In this document: positions 1 to 7,476 of the stretch, piece after piece
How positions within the stretch are numbered: the first letter of the stretch is position 1
Layout of the letters: every line of letters starts with the position of its first letter
From: Marivirga aurantiaca
Lineage (GTDB): Bacteria > Bacteroidota > Bacteroidia > Cytophagales > Cyclobacteriaceae
Direction of reading: 5' to 3'
NCBI RefSeq assembly: GCF_016679925.1
Contig: NZ_JAEQBW010000001.1
Span: 496,001 to 560,000, forward strand
Length of the DNA stretch: 64,000 nt
Position numbers and translations under genes: made by a program
Notes under the pieces: generated by a model
Databases searched by the model: none
Told to the model about the DNA's origin: nothing
The model's input: the letters and a program-made list of their open reading frames with translations, nothing else

Positions 1-212
1 TGCCCACTCCAAAATAATAACCTGATATTTTTTTTTAATTTACTATATCCCACAATTGGATTGCCATTCAAAAACCAAACAGGGTGTGCGTGCCAAATTT
101 TATTTTCTGCTTCCGGTAAGTTACTACTGATTTCCCGGGATAAGATATGGCAGATTTCCTGGTCTTCCTCACTTAAAAGTGAATTATTATATGCTTGAAT
201 TTCTTCGTTCAT
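1..212 (-). CDS. DUF1801 domain protein, N-terminal part (truncated by window edge)
   Basis: The reading frame starts at ATG 212 and runs off the left edge, giving about 70 residues. It contains the segment IWHAHPVWFLNGNPIVGYSK followed by LLFWSG, which matches the DUF1801 (YdhG-like) family of small soluble proteins of unknown biochemical role. The stop codon is outside the window. The family call rests on this conserved Trp/His-rich block. No partner gene is visible on this side. Confidence 0.7.
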   Translation of the reverse strand, partial: MNEEIQAYNNSLLSEEDQEICHILSREISSNLPEAENKIWHAHPVWFLNGNPIVGYSKLKKNIRLLFWSG

Positions 213-310
213 TGACTTATTTTGTTGGTGGTATATTATCTACTATTTTTTTTATGGATTGTTTAAGTTGTGCTATAAAATTCAATGATAATCCGGGTTC
301 TTGATTATAA

Positions 311-385
311 TAGCTGTGCTGACCAATCAACATATCTCACGCTAAACATTAATGAGATACCGATACCGCAGTGGCGGCATAAGTT
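311..385 (-). repeat. Partial copy of the 269-bp MITE-like element (copy A)
   Basis: The stretch TATCTCACGCTAAACATTAA followed by GAGATACCG and CGCAGTGGCGGCA is an inverted, partial copy of the core of the element at 48861-49129, where the reverse complement reads GGTATCTCATACTAAACAC and GCTGTGGCGGCA. Terminal inverted repeats are not recognisable here, so it is probably a decayed remnant. Nothing else is visible in the 330-base gap 213-542 except the hairpin at 425-445. Confidence 0.5.
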
Positions 386-424
386 AAATTTCTTCTTTTG
401 AAAAATTCAAGAATCCCCCTTAGT

Positions 425-445
425 CCCCCTTTTGCTGAAAGGGGG
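425..445. repeat. CCCCCTTT/AAAGGGGG hairpin
   Basis: An 8-bp perfect stem (425-432 with 438-445) closes a TGCTG loop. It is preceded by a second CCCCCTTAGT run. It lies about 100 bases beyond the 3' end of the (-) strand DUF4407 gene. It could fold in RNA of either strand but lacks a T tail, so I call it a dispersed hairpin repeat rather than a terminator. Confidence 0.4.
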
Positions 446-542
446 AGCGTATAAGGAATCATCAAAATCTTCTTTTAGAAAGTTTGTTTTAAGGCGATAT
501 AATATTTCCTGAAAACAAAAACTTATAATAAAACATTCTGTC

Positions 543-1595
543 TTATGCTTGATCAAGCTTTATATCCAATCGCTCTTTCACAAAGTCTTTTTCCCTTGCA
601 GATAATTCCTCACTTTGCTTTTTAATTTCGTGGTGTAAAAAAGCTTTATCTTTATAAGATGCAGCTTCAAAACGATATTCTGTTGTTTCCAACTCATAAT
701 CATAAGGGCCTTTTTGGGAAATCAACTTTACTATAATTGGGGAGGTTTCCACCACAATAAATAGTAAGAGGATAAAGATGTTAGCATACCAAATGGCAGT
801 GCTTTTAGCACTTAGTCTATCAAGTGATTCCAGCCGGGCTGCGGGGCCGTCAACTGAATCCTCTTCCAAGCTCTCAACTTTATGTTGTTCATCCTGAATC
901 AGGGCTGTCAGTGCTTCCTGTTTTTGGGCAATCAGCTGGTTGTTGGTAGTCATTAAGGCTTGTAGTTCCGATTCTACCTGGTCTACATCGGCTTTTTTAA
1001 TTTTGTAAATAGGTCCCGGGCTGCGTTGGCCGGTGCCGCCTGTTCCATCTGCCTCCTGTTGTGCAATACGTGCCAACTCATCTCTTTTAGCTGCTTTAAG
1101 AGTTATTTCTTCTTTTAAAGTAGCTATTTCTGATTGCAATGCTTCTCTGGGAGCAGTATATTGATTCCTGATGGCATTTTCTTGTGAAGCGTAACTCTCC
1201 TGTGCCATTACAGACAGTTCTGCATTGATTTCTTTTTCAAATATTTTTAACTCCAGAGGTTTTGCAATTACAATGGAGATCATCACAGCCAACAAAATCC
1301 TTGGGAGTGCTATTTTGAATTCCTGAAATCTCCGGTTACTTTTTCGCATCCCGGACACAATATAGCGGTCCAGGTTGAAAATCATCAGGCCCCAGACCAA
1401 ACCTAAGGCTATGGCGAAAAAAGCCTGGTCAAAAACTGTGTAGAAGGCATAGGCTGCAGCGAATGCCGCAAATAGTCCTGTAAAAAAGATAGTGGCTCCT
1501 ATACCGATATATTTATTGGAGTCGGTGGGACATTTCTTTAAGGTTTCGGTATCTGCTCCCGAGCAGTACCAGAAAAATGATTGAATCTTTTCCAT
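543..1595 (-). CDS. DUF4407 domain-containing membrane protein
   Basis: A 350-residue membrane protein. Hydrophobic segments lie at about residues 30-50, 55-75, 95-115 and 265-290. Between the third and fourth is a long, charged, Glu/Lys/Gln-rich region (about 120-255) likely to form a coiled coil. The N-terminal block FNLDRYIVSGMRKS is typical of DUF4407 proteins, which are widespread in Bacteroidota and of unknown function. Length fits the family. It stands alone: the upstream neighbour is about 300 bases away and no operon partner is visible. The ATG at 1595 directly precedes the conserved N-terminal sequence. Confidence 0.85.
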   Translation of the reverse strand: MEKIQSFFWYCSGADTETLKKCPTDSNKYIGIGATIFFTGLFAAFAAAYAFYTVFDQAFFAIALGLVWGLMIFNLDRYIVSGMRKSNRRFQEFKIALPRILLAVMISIVIAKPLELKIFEKEINAELSVMAQESYASQENAIRNQYTAPREALQSEIATLKEEITLKAAKRDELARIAQQEADGTGGTGQRSPGPIYKIKKADVDQVESELQALMTTNNQLIAQKQEALTALIQDEQHKVESLEEDSVDGPAARLESLDRLSAKSTAIWYANIFILLLFIVVETSPIIVKLISQKGPYDYELETTEYRFEAASYKDKAFLHHEIKKQSEELSAREKDFVKERLDIKLDQA

Positions 1596-1892
1596 AGGCT
1601 ACAAACGCTGTGGGTGTTTAAATATTAGAATTGATTTACAAAGTTGGTGCCAGTGCTGTTTGGAACAATTCCACCACATTTAGAGGCTCAGGAAGTTCGG
1701 TTTCGTACAGTAGAAGTGTACGATATTGCATTTTTGATCGCTTTTACTTTACTTAATAGTTCTAACCAATTTGGAGATGGTTTTGAGATGCCACTAAAAA
1801 TCTTGTACATTTTGATCCTCAGTGGCTGGTATTTACTGCGATTTATCGAAAACCCTCAATCATAAATCCACTTTGAATCCGAGGAAAAGTTG

Positions 1893-2987
1893 TTAATTTT
1901 CGGTCATGAAAGTAGGTAGGAAAACCTCTTTCATTATCACAAAAGGCAGCTTGTCTTCCTGGGAATTGTACGCTCCACCTGTAAACACAGCAACCATATC
2001 CGCTTCAGGAAAAACCAAAATATATTGCCCGCCATTTCCGGTTGCAGCCTTAGAGATAATGGTTTTTTGGTTCACTTCAAGCGGAACATTCCACCATAAA
2101 AAACCATAGTCCATTCCTGTAATAGCAGTTTTAGCCGAAGTGGATTCCTCAATCCATTCTTGAGAAACAATTTGTTGTTTATTCCACTTTCCTTTATTAA
2201 GTATTAGTTGCCCAATTTTGGCCATATCCCGGGAAGTCATGTATAATCTTTTGGCAGATGGAATAACTTCTTTATTGGAAGTATGTCCCCAGCTTACATT
2301 ATTAATAGCCAATGGATTGAATAAATATTGTTCGGCAAACTTATCTATTGTCATTCCGGAAGCCTGAGATATAATTTCAGTAGCTAAAATCTGTCCCATT
2401 GTACAATAGTTGGATACTGTTCCCGGCTCGTTTATGAGTGGTAAATCCCAAAAATATTGTAGCCAATCATTTTTCTTGTATACCCTGTCTTCCTGTCCTT
2501 TTGATTTCTTATCCCAGTCATTACAATCAAGCCCGCTTGACATTGTCAGAAGGTGCCTGATAGTGATTTTGTCTTTTCTCTTGTCTGGATTTTTTTTGGC
2601 AATTGGGTGTTTCACATATTTAATTACAGGGTCATCTATATTATCAATAAATCCCTTATCAATAGCAATTCCCATTAAAAGGGAAGTGATACTTTTTGTT
2701 GCGGAACGAAGATCGTGTTGCTTGTTGATAGCGTTTTCACCAAAATATTCCTCGATGAGGATTTGATTAGTTTTGACTAATAATATACTATGGATTTTAT
2801 GTTCTCCATTCTGTAATTGGTTGAATAGCTGATAGATTCTTGTTGAATCCACATTTTGAGATTTTAGGCTGTTGGTATTCCATCCGTCTTCAAGATTTTG
2901 TGGTTGAGAATATCTGTAAACATTTTGCCCATAGGAAATCATACTTAAAGATAGAATGAAGCTTATTATGATTATGCCATGTTTCAT
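1893..2987 (-). CDS. Secreted serine hydrolase, beta-lactamase/PBP4 (class C) fold
   Basis: A 364-residue protein with an N-terminal signal peptide (residues 1-20, ending SYGQ). The catalytic SxxK motif is SATK (Ser95, Lys98). The second motif, normally YxN, reads YCT in the segment SNYCTMGQ, and a GNGG segment near residue 318 stands where the usual KTG/HTG triad is found. The family (PF00144) includes esterases, D-aminopeptidases and AmpC beta-lactamases. The altered second motif argues against a true beta-lactamase and for an esterase or peptidase, presumably periplasmic. Its start codon is the ATG that closes the leader repeat at 2985-3140, shared with other secreted-protein genes in the window. 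Confidence 0.85.
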   Translation of the reverse strand: MKHGIIIISFILSLSMISYGQNVYRYSQPQNLEDGWNTNSLKSQNVDSTRIYQLFNQLQNGEHKIHSILLVKTNQILIEEYFGENAINKQHDLRSATKSITSLLMGIAIDKGFIDNIDDPVIKYVKHPIAKKNPDKRKDKITIRHLLTMSSGLDCNDWDKKSKGQEDRVYKKNDWLQYFWDLPLINEPGTVSNYCTMGQILATEIISQASGMTIDKFAEQYLFNPLAINNVSWGHTSNKEVIPSAKRLYMTSRDMAKIGQLILNKGKWNKQQIVSQEWIEESTSAKTAITGMDYGFLWWNVPLEVNQKTIISKAATGNGGQYILVFPEADMVAVFTGGAYNSQEDKLPFVIMKEVFLPTFMTEN

Positions 2988-3140
2988 GTGTATATAATTT
3001 GTTTTTTAAGACCACCCCGAAATAGTCGGGGCAGGCTATGCTCCAAAGGGATCCCTTCGGGAGAATTCAATAAATTTTATTAATCCTCGGTTGCCCCGAT
3101 AGCTATCGGGGAAGGATTCTAAAATTTATGCTCATTTCAT
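2985..3140 (-). repeat. Leader repeat ending in a start codon, copy 1 (with GC-rich palindrome inserts)
   Basis: Read on the (-) strand this contains AGCATAAATTTTAGAATCCT, then GATTAATAAAATTTATTGAA, a GCCTGCCCCGACTATTTCGG hairpin, and finally ATTATATACACATGAAA, whose ATG starts the hydrolase gene at 2987. The same blocks, in order, occur at 21686-21808 and, in part, at 33565-33701 and 19900-20060. A second palindrome (GCCCCGATAGCTATCGGGG, 3093-3111) is specific to this copy. It occupies about half of the gap 2988-3304; nothing else is visible there. Confidence 0.7.
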
Positions 3141-3304
3141 ATTATTGAAGTAACGTTTAGGTACTAATCCTGCTACACAAGATAGAGAAACAAAATTAAG
3201 ATTCCGAGACTTGAAATAAAATGAGTAAAACAGCTATAAGTCATGGTTTTTCACATAAATGTCCCTCTTAATCCCTCACTTTACATAAAGCTGATTGCTC
3301 AAAA

Positions 3305-3868
3305 TTAAACCCTGAGAGAGCCACGGAATCCTCTGGCTCCGTAGTAAGATTCAGCACCATTATGGTAAATGAATACACTCCCGTAACGCCAATCTCCAAA
3401 GATGGCACCACCTTTTTTCCTAATATCAGCAGGTGTCTTTACCCAGCTCGATGTTTTTGTATCGAAATCTCCAAGTTTCTGTAACTCGCGGTATTGTTCT
3501 TCGGTTAAAATTTCAATACCCATTTCGTCTGCCATACCTATAGCACTATTTTCGGGTTTATATTTTTTTCTTGACTCTAATGCTTCAGGGTCATAACAAA
3601 CACTTCTTCGACCTTTAGGACTTTCAGCCGAACAATCGAAAAAGATAAATTCATTGGCTTTTTTATCAAAACCTATCACATCAGGTTCTCCGCCCGTTTC
3701 TTCCATTTCATTAAGTGACCATAGTTTATCAGTATTGTTTTCGAGTTTAGTTTGTATGCTGTCCCATTCCATGCCTTTATGACGATGCATGTTTTTCTCG
3801 AAACGAGTTCGTAAAATTTTAAATAGTTCATCTATTCGTTCTTGAGGAAGTTTTGTTTGGTTCTTCAT
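3305..3868 (-). CDS. DUF4256 domain-containing protein
   Basis: A 187-residue soluble protein spanning the whole DUF4256 family length, with the family's signature stretches GMEWDSIQ, GGEPDVIG and CSAESPKGRRSVCYD. Function is unknown; homologues are small cytoplasmic proteins found in many soil and marine bacteria. It is the last gene of an apparent four-gene (-) strand operon: ArsR regulator, SRPBCC protein, DoxX-like protein, then this gene, with a 27-base gap to the DoxX gene. Start at ATG 3868. Confidence 0.85.
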   Translation of the reverse strand: MKNQTKLPQERIDELFKILRTRFEKNMHRHKGMEWDSIQTKLENNTDKLWSLNEMEETGGEPDVIGFDKKANEFIFFDCSAESPKGRRSVCYDPEALESRKKYKPENSAIGMADEMGIEILTEEQYRELQKLGDFDTKTSSWVKTPADIRKKGGAIFGDWRYGSVFIYHNGAESYYGARGFRGSLRV

Positions 3869-3895
3869 ATTATCAGTTTTCTGTTGAATTGTCTT

Positions 3896-4270
3896 CTAAT
3901 TTAAAATTTTTCTATTGGCAGGCCTAAAATACCAGGAGATCACAGTAAGAATTAGTAATAATGCGGGCCCGAAAAGTTCTTTGGCACCATCTCCAACTGC
4001 TAAATGAGAAAATATAGCACCGGACATGACAAAGAAAAATCCTGCATAAGCCCATTCCTTTACTAAAGGGAATTTCGGAAGAAGTACGGCTACAACTCCC
4101 AACATTTTCCAAATGCCAAGTATGGGTAGGAGATAGGCAGGATATCCCAAATTTGTAATCATATCTACCTCTTCCTGCATTTTAATGAGCTGTACAATTC
4201 CAGTGGATACCATTCCTAATGAAAGCCAGATAGTAGCAATCCAATAGATGATTTTGTCTCTTTTTTTCAT
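3896..4270 (-). CDS. DoxX-like family membrane protein
   Basis: A 124-residue protein with four predicted membrane spans (about 10-28, 47-67, 72-92 and 98-116). The arrangement, with GYPAYLLPILGIWKMLGV and EWAYAGFFF, is that of the DoxX_2 family. These proteins often sit beside SRPBCC/AHSA1 and ArsR genes, as here: the spacing to the upstream SRPBCC gene is 4 bases. The biochemical role of this subfamily is unknown; links to thiol or oxidative stress are proposed for DoxX proteins in general. A paralogue lies at 35293-35679. Confidence 0.85.
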   Translation of the reverse strand: MKKRDKIIYWIATIWLSLGMVSTGIVQLIKMQEEVDMITNLGYPAYLLPILGIWKMLGVVAVLLPKFPLVKEWAYAGFFFVMSGAIFSHLAVGDGAKELFGPALLLILTVISWYFRPANRKILN

Positions 4271-4274
4271 AAAA

Positions 4275-4751
4275 TTATTTTATTGTGTTCATGATTTTTT
4301 GTAATCGGTTATGTGCCATATTAATTCCTTGAGCAAAGGGTAACTGCAGTATTTGATCTCTAAGTGTAACTGATCTATAGACTATATGCATACTGAGCTT
4401 ACTCTGATGATCACCGGAGTCGTCAGTAAGTTTTTCAAATTCCAAAAACTCAAGCTGGGGACCGAAATTTGCATTCTCCATTTCAAATGTTCGCGTGATT
4501 TTCCTGTTCATGACCAGCTCATGGATTACCCCGCTGAATCCGTGTTTGTTTCCCATCTGATCGGTTGTTTCAAATTGGTAACTGCCGTGATTTTTATTTT
4601 CGAGCTTCAACACCTTCGTTCCCATCCATTGCTCCACAATCTCCGGTTCAATATAAGCCTTGAACAACAATTCCAGTGGCAGCTCAAATTCCCTTGTGAT
4701 CAACAGTTCCTGTTTACCATCTTCAGCATGAATTTTTGTTTTTAGTTCCAT
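4275..4751 (-). CDS. SRPBCC (AHSA1-like) domain protein
   Basis: A 158-residue protein of the START/Bet v 1-like fold. The segment ELPLELLFKAYIEPEIVEQW is the typical AHSA1 N-terminal strand-helix, and the middle and C-terminal strands follow the family plan. The family is thought to bind hydrophobic ligands; some members act as Hsp90 co-activator-like proteins, but no ligand can be named here. It is sandwiched between the ArsR regulator (3 bases upstream) and the DoxX-like gene (4 bases downstream), a common arrangement that implies one transcript. Confidence 0.85.
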   Translation of the reverse strand: MELKTKIHAEDGKQELLITREFELPLELLFKAYIEPEIVEQWMGTKVLKLENKNHGSYQFETTDQMGNKHGFSGVIHELVMNRKITRTFEMENANFGPQLEFLEFEKLTDDSGDHQSKLSMHIVYRSVTLRDQILQLPFAQGINMAHNRLQKIMNTIK

Positions 4752-4754
4752 GGC

Positions 4755-5078
4755 TTATTTATCGGGTTTATAGTTTTTCATTATGGTTTCCAGTTTATTA
4801 AACCTGTCGTCCCACATCTTGCGGAATGGCTCAATAAAGTCAGCTATTTCTTTTATCTTTTTAGGATTAAAGTGATAGTAAATTTCCCTGCCGTTTTGCT
4901 CTTTTTCAAGCAATTCGCACTCAGTTAGGATTTGTATATGTTTTGAAACAGTTGGCCTTGCGGTGTCAAAGTTTGAGGCTATTGCACCTGCGGTTAAAGA
5001 TTGCGAAGCCACCAATAGGAGTATAGCCCTTCTGGTAGGGTCTGCTATGGCTTGAAATACGTCTCGTCTTAAATTCAT
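4755..5078 (-). CDS. ArsR/SmtB-family transcriptional regulator
   Basis: A 107-residue winged-helix protein. The recognition region [20 protein letters not shown] and the wing [13 protein letters not shown] are clear. There is no Cys-rich metal site of the ArsR or SmtB type (no CVC motif), so it belongs to the metal-independent group usually paired with SRPBCC genes. It opens the operon that continues with SRPBCC, DoxX and DUF4256 genes. Two inverted repeats overlapping its own promoter (5081-5122) indicate autoregulation. Confidence 0.9.
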   Translation of the reverse strand: MNLRRDVFQAIADPTRRAILLLVASQSLTAGAIASNFDTARPTVSKHIQILTECELLEKEQNGREIYYHFNPKKIKEIADFIEPFRKMWDDRFNKLETIMKNYKPDK

Positions 5079-5080
5079 AT

Positions 5081-5127
5081 GTAGTTATTTGACTACAAAT
5101 ATATATGTAGCTATTTAACTACGCAAA
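5081..5127 (-). promoter_or_regulatory. ArsR-operon promoter with two operator palindromes
   Basis: Two near-identical inverted repeats, GTAGTTATTTGACTAC (5081-5096) and GTAGCTATTTAACTAC (5107-5122), are centred 26 bp apart. Read on the (-) strand, a TATATTTG box (5103-5096) lies exactly between them and a TTTG (5127-5124) sits 20 nt further upstream, matching the Bacteroidota -7/-33 promoter pattern. The predicted transcription start falls inside the operator nearest the gene, giving a 5' leader of about 10 nt. A regulator dimer on each palindrome would block polymerase. Confidence 0.75.
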
Positions 5128-5199
5128 TTTTTTTAAATATTTTTGGCCAAAAAGGAAATTACTTTTAAACTCAGTTTTAAATTTGAGCTAAAATTTAAT

Positions 5200-5342
5200 T
5201 AGAGCGGTATCCATCATCTCATTAATATTTAGCATTAGATACCGGATAAATTAAGACTTTTTGAAAAGTAAGTCTTAATTTTCCGGCATAGCCTGCCCCG
5301 TTTTTGCGGGGACGTCATTAATTATTATTCGAACTCAGATCT
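5200..5342 (+). repeat. Copy B of the 269-bp MITE-like element (shorter, decayed ends)
   Basis: From AGCGGTATCCATCATCTCAT through AAGACTTTTTGAAAAGTAAG to GGCATAGCCTGCCCCG and the right end TTCGAACTCAG, it follows the element at 48861-49129 almost base for base. The left half of that element is missing and the left terminal repeat is degenerate (AATTTGAGC). It fills most of the gap between the divergent ArsR operon and the YdeI-like gene. Confidence 0.65.
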
Positions 5343-5372
5343 TTAAAGACTGGATAAGCTAAACTATACAGC

Positions 5373-5948
5373 ATGAATGATTTACAGGAACTCTATTTTA
5401 AGAATGCCAATGAATGGCGTGAGTGGTTAGCACTCAACTATAATAATGAGCCTGGTGTTTATTTGATCCTTTATACAGTGGCGCACGAAATGGAATCCAT
5501 GCGTTGGGAAGAAGCCGTAAAAGTAGCTCTTTGCTATGGGTGGATTGACTCTACAGCCAAAAGCTTAGGGAATGGTAAGCGCAGACAATACTTCACAAGT
5601 CGTAATCCCAAAAGTGTATGGAGTGCATTAAATAAAAAATATATTGAAATGCTGATAGATGAGGGGTTAATGCATCAAAGTGGTTTGGAAGCCATAGCGC
5701 TTGCCAAACAAAATGGTAGTTGGTTCGCCTTAGATGAGGTTGAAAAAGGCATTGTGCCGGAGGATTTGCAACAAGCATTCCAGAGGAATCCAAAAGCATA
5801 TGAAAACTATCAAAGTTTTGCACCCTCCTACAGAAAGAGCTATTTGTACTGGTTGAATCAGGCAAAAAGAGCAGAAACAAGGCATAAGCGTATTGTCCAA
5901 ATCATAGAGTTGTGCGCAAATAATATTAAATCGAGGGATGCTCGCTGA
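5373..5948 (+). CDS. YdeI/OmpD-associated (OmdA) family protein
   Basis: A 191-residue soluble protein. The N-terminal half carries the YdeI-type signature ALCYGWIDSTAKSLGNGKRR followed by YFTSRNPKSVWSALNKK. The C-terminal part (about 125-185, FAPSYRKSYLYWLNQAKRAE) matches the OmdA (PF13376) helical domain. Family members have been linked to bacteriocin or antimicrobial-peptide tolerance, but the mechanism is unknown and no role can be assigned here. It is a single-gene unit. ATG 5373 is the only sensible start. Confidence 0.85.
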   Translation: MNDLQELYFKNANEWREWLALNYNNEPGVYLILYTVAHEMESMRWEEAVKVALCYGWIDSTAKSLGNGKRRQYFTSRNPKSVWSALNKKYIEMLIDEGLMHQSGLEAIALAKQNGSWFALDEVEKGIVPEDLQQAFQRNPKAYENYQSFAPSYRKSYLYWLNQAKRAETRHKRIVQIIELCANNIKSRDAR

Positions 5949-6105
5949 GGATTAAAGCCATGCATAGTTTATCAAGCTTTGCTTCAATGTTATAGTTTGC
6001 AAAAGCTTGAGTCCTGTTTGATGGATTAGGAATACGAATTTCTGTCATGGTTTTACATCAGAAAAAACCTGCATTTTATCAACCCGCTATTGGCTTTAGT
6101 TTTCA

Positions 6106-7137
6106 TTAGGTTGGCATATCATCCCCATTTTCATTATTCGCTGTTTTCAATATTGCTCTAATTCTATTTATATGAACCTGAGACATTTTTGCCCTTTCAT
6201 TGGCTGATTGAGAACCTACACCTTTTTTTCCTCTTGATATCTCAGTCAGCAGGTTTTTATGCTCCTCGAACATCCGCAATGCAGTCCACATGGTTTCTTC
6301 AATCTTATCAGTTTGTTCAGCTAAAAGTGAGGCTGCCGTATAAGCATGCCCAGTGTGGCAACGGAACCGCAAACTGCTATTTTTTTCTACTTTCCATAAA
6401 ATACCACCACATCCCGGACAGTTAAAGGGTACTTGATCGCCCAGTTTATTAACTGAAGCCAAATCGCTTAACACACGTTCGGCAATTTTAGCTTCTATTA
6501 AAACATCTTTTGGAGCAGGTTTGCTTTTTGGTAATTTCTGTGGAATAAGCTTGTAAAGCAGAGCTCCCATCTCTGATATTGGGATGCAATAATCTACCTT
6601 TACATTATTTATAGCATTTCTTGGCATAGCCGGATACTCCGCTTCCTCAGGATCCTGTACGATACAGGTTCCACCACATCTTTTGATAGCTTTCATTCCT
6701 GATGTTCCATCATCAAGATAACCTGTCAGCAATATCCCGATAACACCAGCCCCAAACGCTACGGCAGCTGACCGAAACAATGGATCAATTGCAGGACGCG
6801 ACCTGTTTTCGTGGGCTCCTTTGGTCACAAATATTTTCTTGTTGCTATCAATCAAAAGGTGATGATCTGATGGAGCCTTATATAAATATCCAGCTTCCAG
6901 CTTGCTTCCGCTTTTTGCATGCTGACACTTTAGGGTATTTAACTTATTAAGCTCGTCTATAAGTATATTTCCTGTAGCATCAGGAGAAATATGCTGGACA
7001 ATCAATATTGGCAGTGGAAAGTCTGTGGGCAGTTGGCTTATTAGTTTTTTTAATGCGCTCAGCCCGCCAGCAGATGTGCCTATTACAACGACTCGGGAAA
7101 TTTTTTTTGGTGGATTGGTTTTTTTGTTTTCTTTCAT
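6106..7137 (-). CDS. Stand-alone CheB-type methylesterase with C-terminal zinc-binding-like segment
   Basis: A 343-residue protein starting at ATG 7137 (a TTG lies one codon upstream). The CheB catalytic domain (about 15-200) shows Ser22 in GTSAGG, His49 in VQHIS and the Asp region GYLDDGTSGM. Known CheB enzymes remove methyl groups from chemoreceptor glutamates. There is no N-terminal receiver domain, so activity is not controlled by the classical phosphorylation route. The C-terminal part has CPGCGG and, about 20 residues later, FRCHTGHAY, a possible zinc-binding site seen in many Bacteroidota CheB-like proteins. No cheR or receptor gene lies nearby. Confidence 0.85.
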   Translation of the reverse strand: MKENKKTNPPKKISRVVVIGTSAGGLSALKKLISQLPTDFPLPILIVQHISPDATGNILIDELNKLNTLKCQHAKSGSKLEAGYLYKAPSDHHLLIDSNKKIFVTKGAHENRSRPAIDPLFRSAAVAFGAGVIGILLTGYLDDGTSGMKAIKRCGGTCIVQDPEEAEYPAMPRNAINNVKVDYCIPISEMGALLYKLIPQKLPKSKPAPKDVLIEAKIAERVLSDLASVNKLGDQVPFNCPGCGGILWKVEKNSSLRFRCHTGHAYTAASLLAEQTDKIEETMWTALRMFEEHKNLLTEISRGKKGVGSQSANERAKMSQVHINRIRAILKTANNENGDDMPT

Positions 7138-7476
7138 CAACTAAAATTTAATTAAGTGTTAATCTGTCACAATCTATTTCTCTTACGTTTTTCTGAAAAA
7201 CCTGACTAATTTTTATCAAAATATTGAAAATAGCATTGCGTAATTATTGGGGTTGAATGTGCATATTATTTGTTTTTTGTCCAGGAAGAATCGTGAAAGA
7301 TGGTTCCACACTACAACCAAGTGCCCCCTGTCTTTTGTCTTCTAGACTGCTCTCTTTGGACGAGGATTGTTTGTTTTTGAACATTGAAGCTTTTTAACAA
7401 GAGTACCATAGTTAATCCTCTTTCATTTAGCACTTTCTAATTAGCAAGCAATGATGGTGTCTTGCGTTTTTGATGT
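7138..7476. other. Intergenic, no recognised feature
   Basis: About 340 bases between the CheB-like gene and the 3' end of the S15-type hydrolase gene, both on the (-) strand. I see no convincing open frame, hairpin terminator, repeat shared with the rest of the window or RNA motif. Confidence 0.4.

Noticed and set aside
1644-1865. 73-codon (+) frame between the DUF4407 and hydrolase genes, with a hydrophobic second half
   Set aside because: It starts only with TTG, has no recognisable family, promoter or ribosome site, and its hydrophobic end can arise by chance in AT-rich DNA. It may be a gene fragment, but I cannot support it.
5975-6015. Imperfect hairpin between the convergent YdeI-like and CheB-like genes
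   Set aside because: TCAAGCTTTGC and GCAAAAGCTTGA pair with a bulge over a long loop and no T run; too weak to call a terminator.
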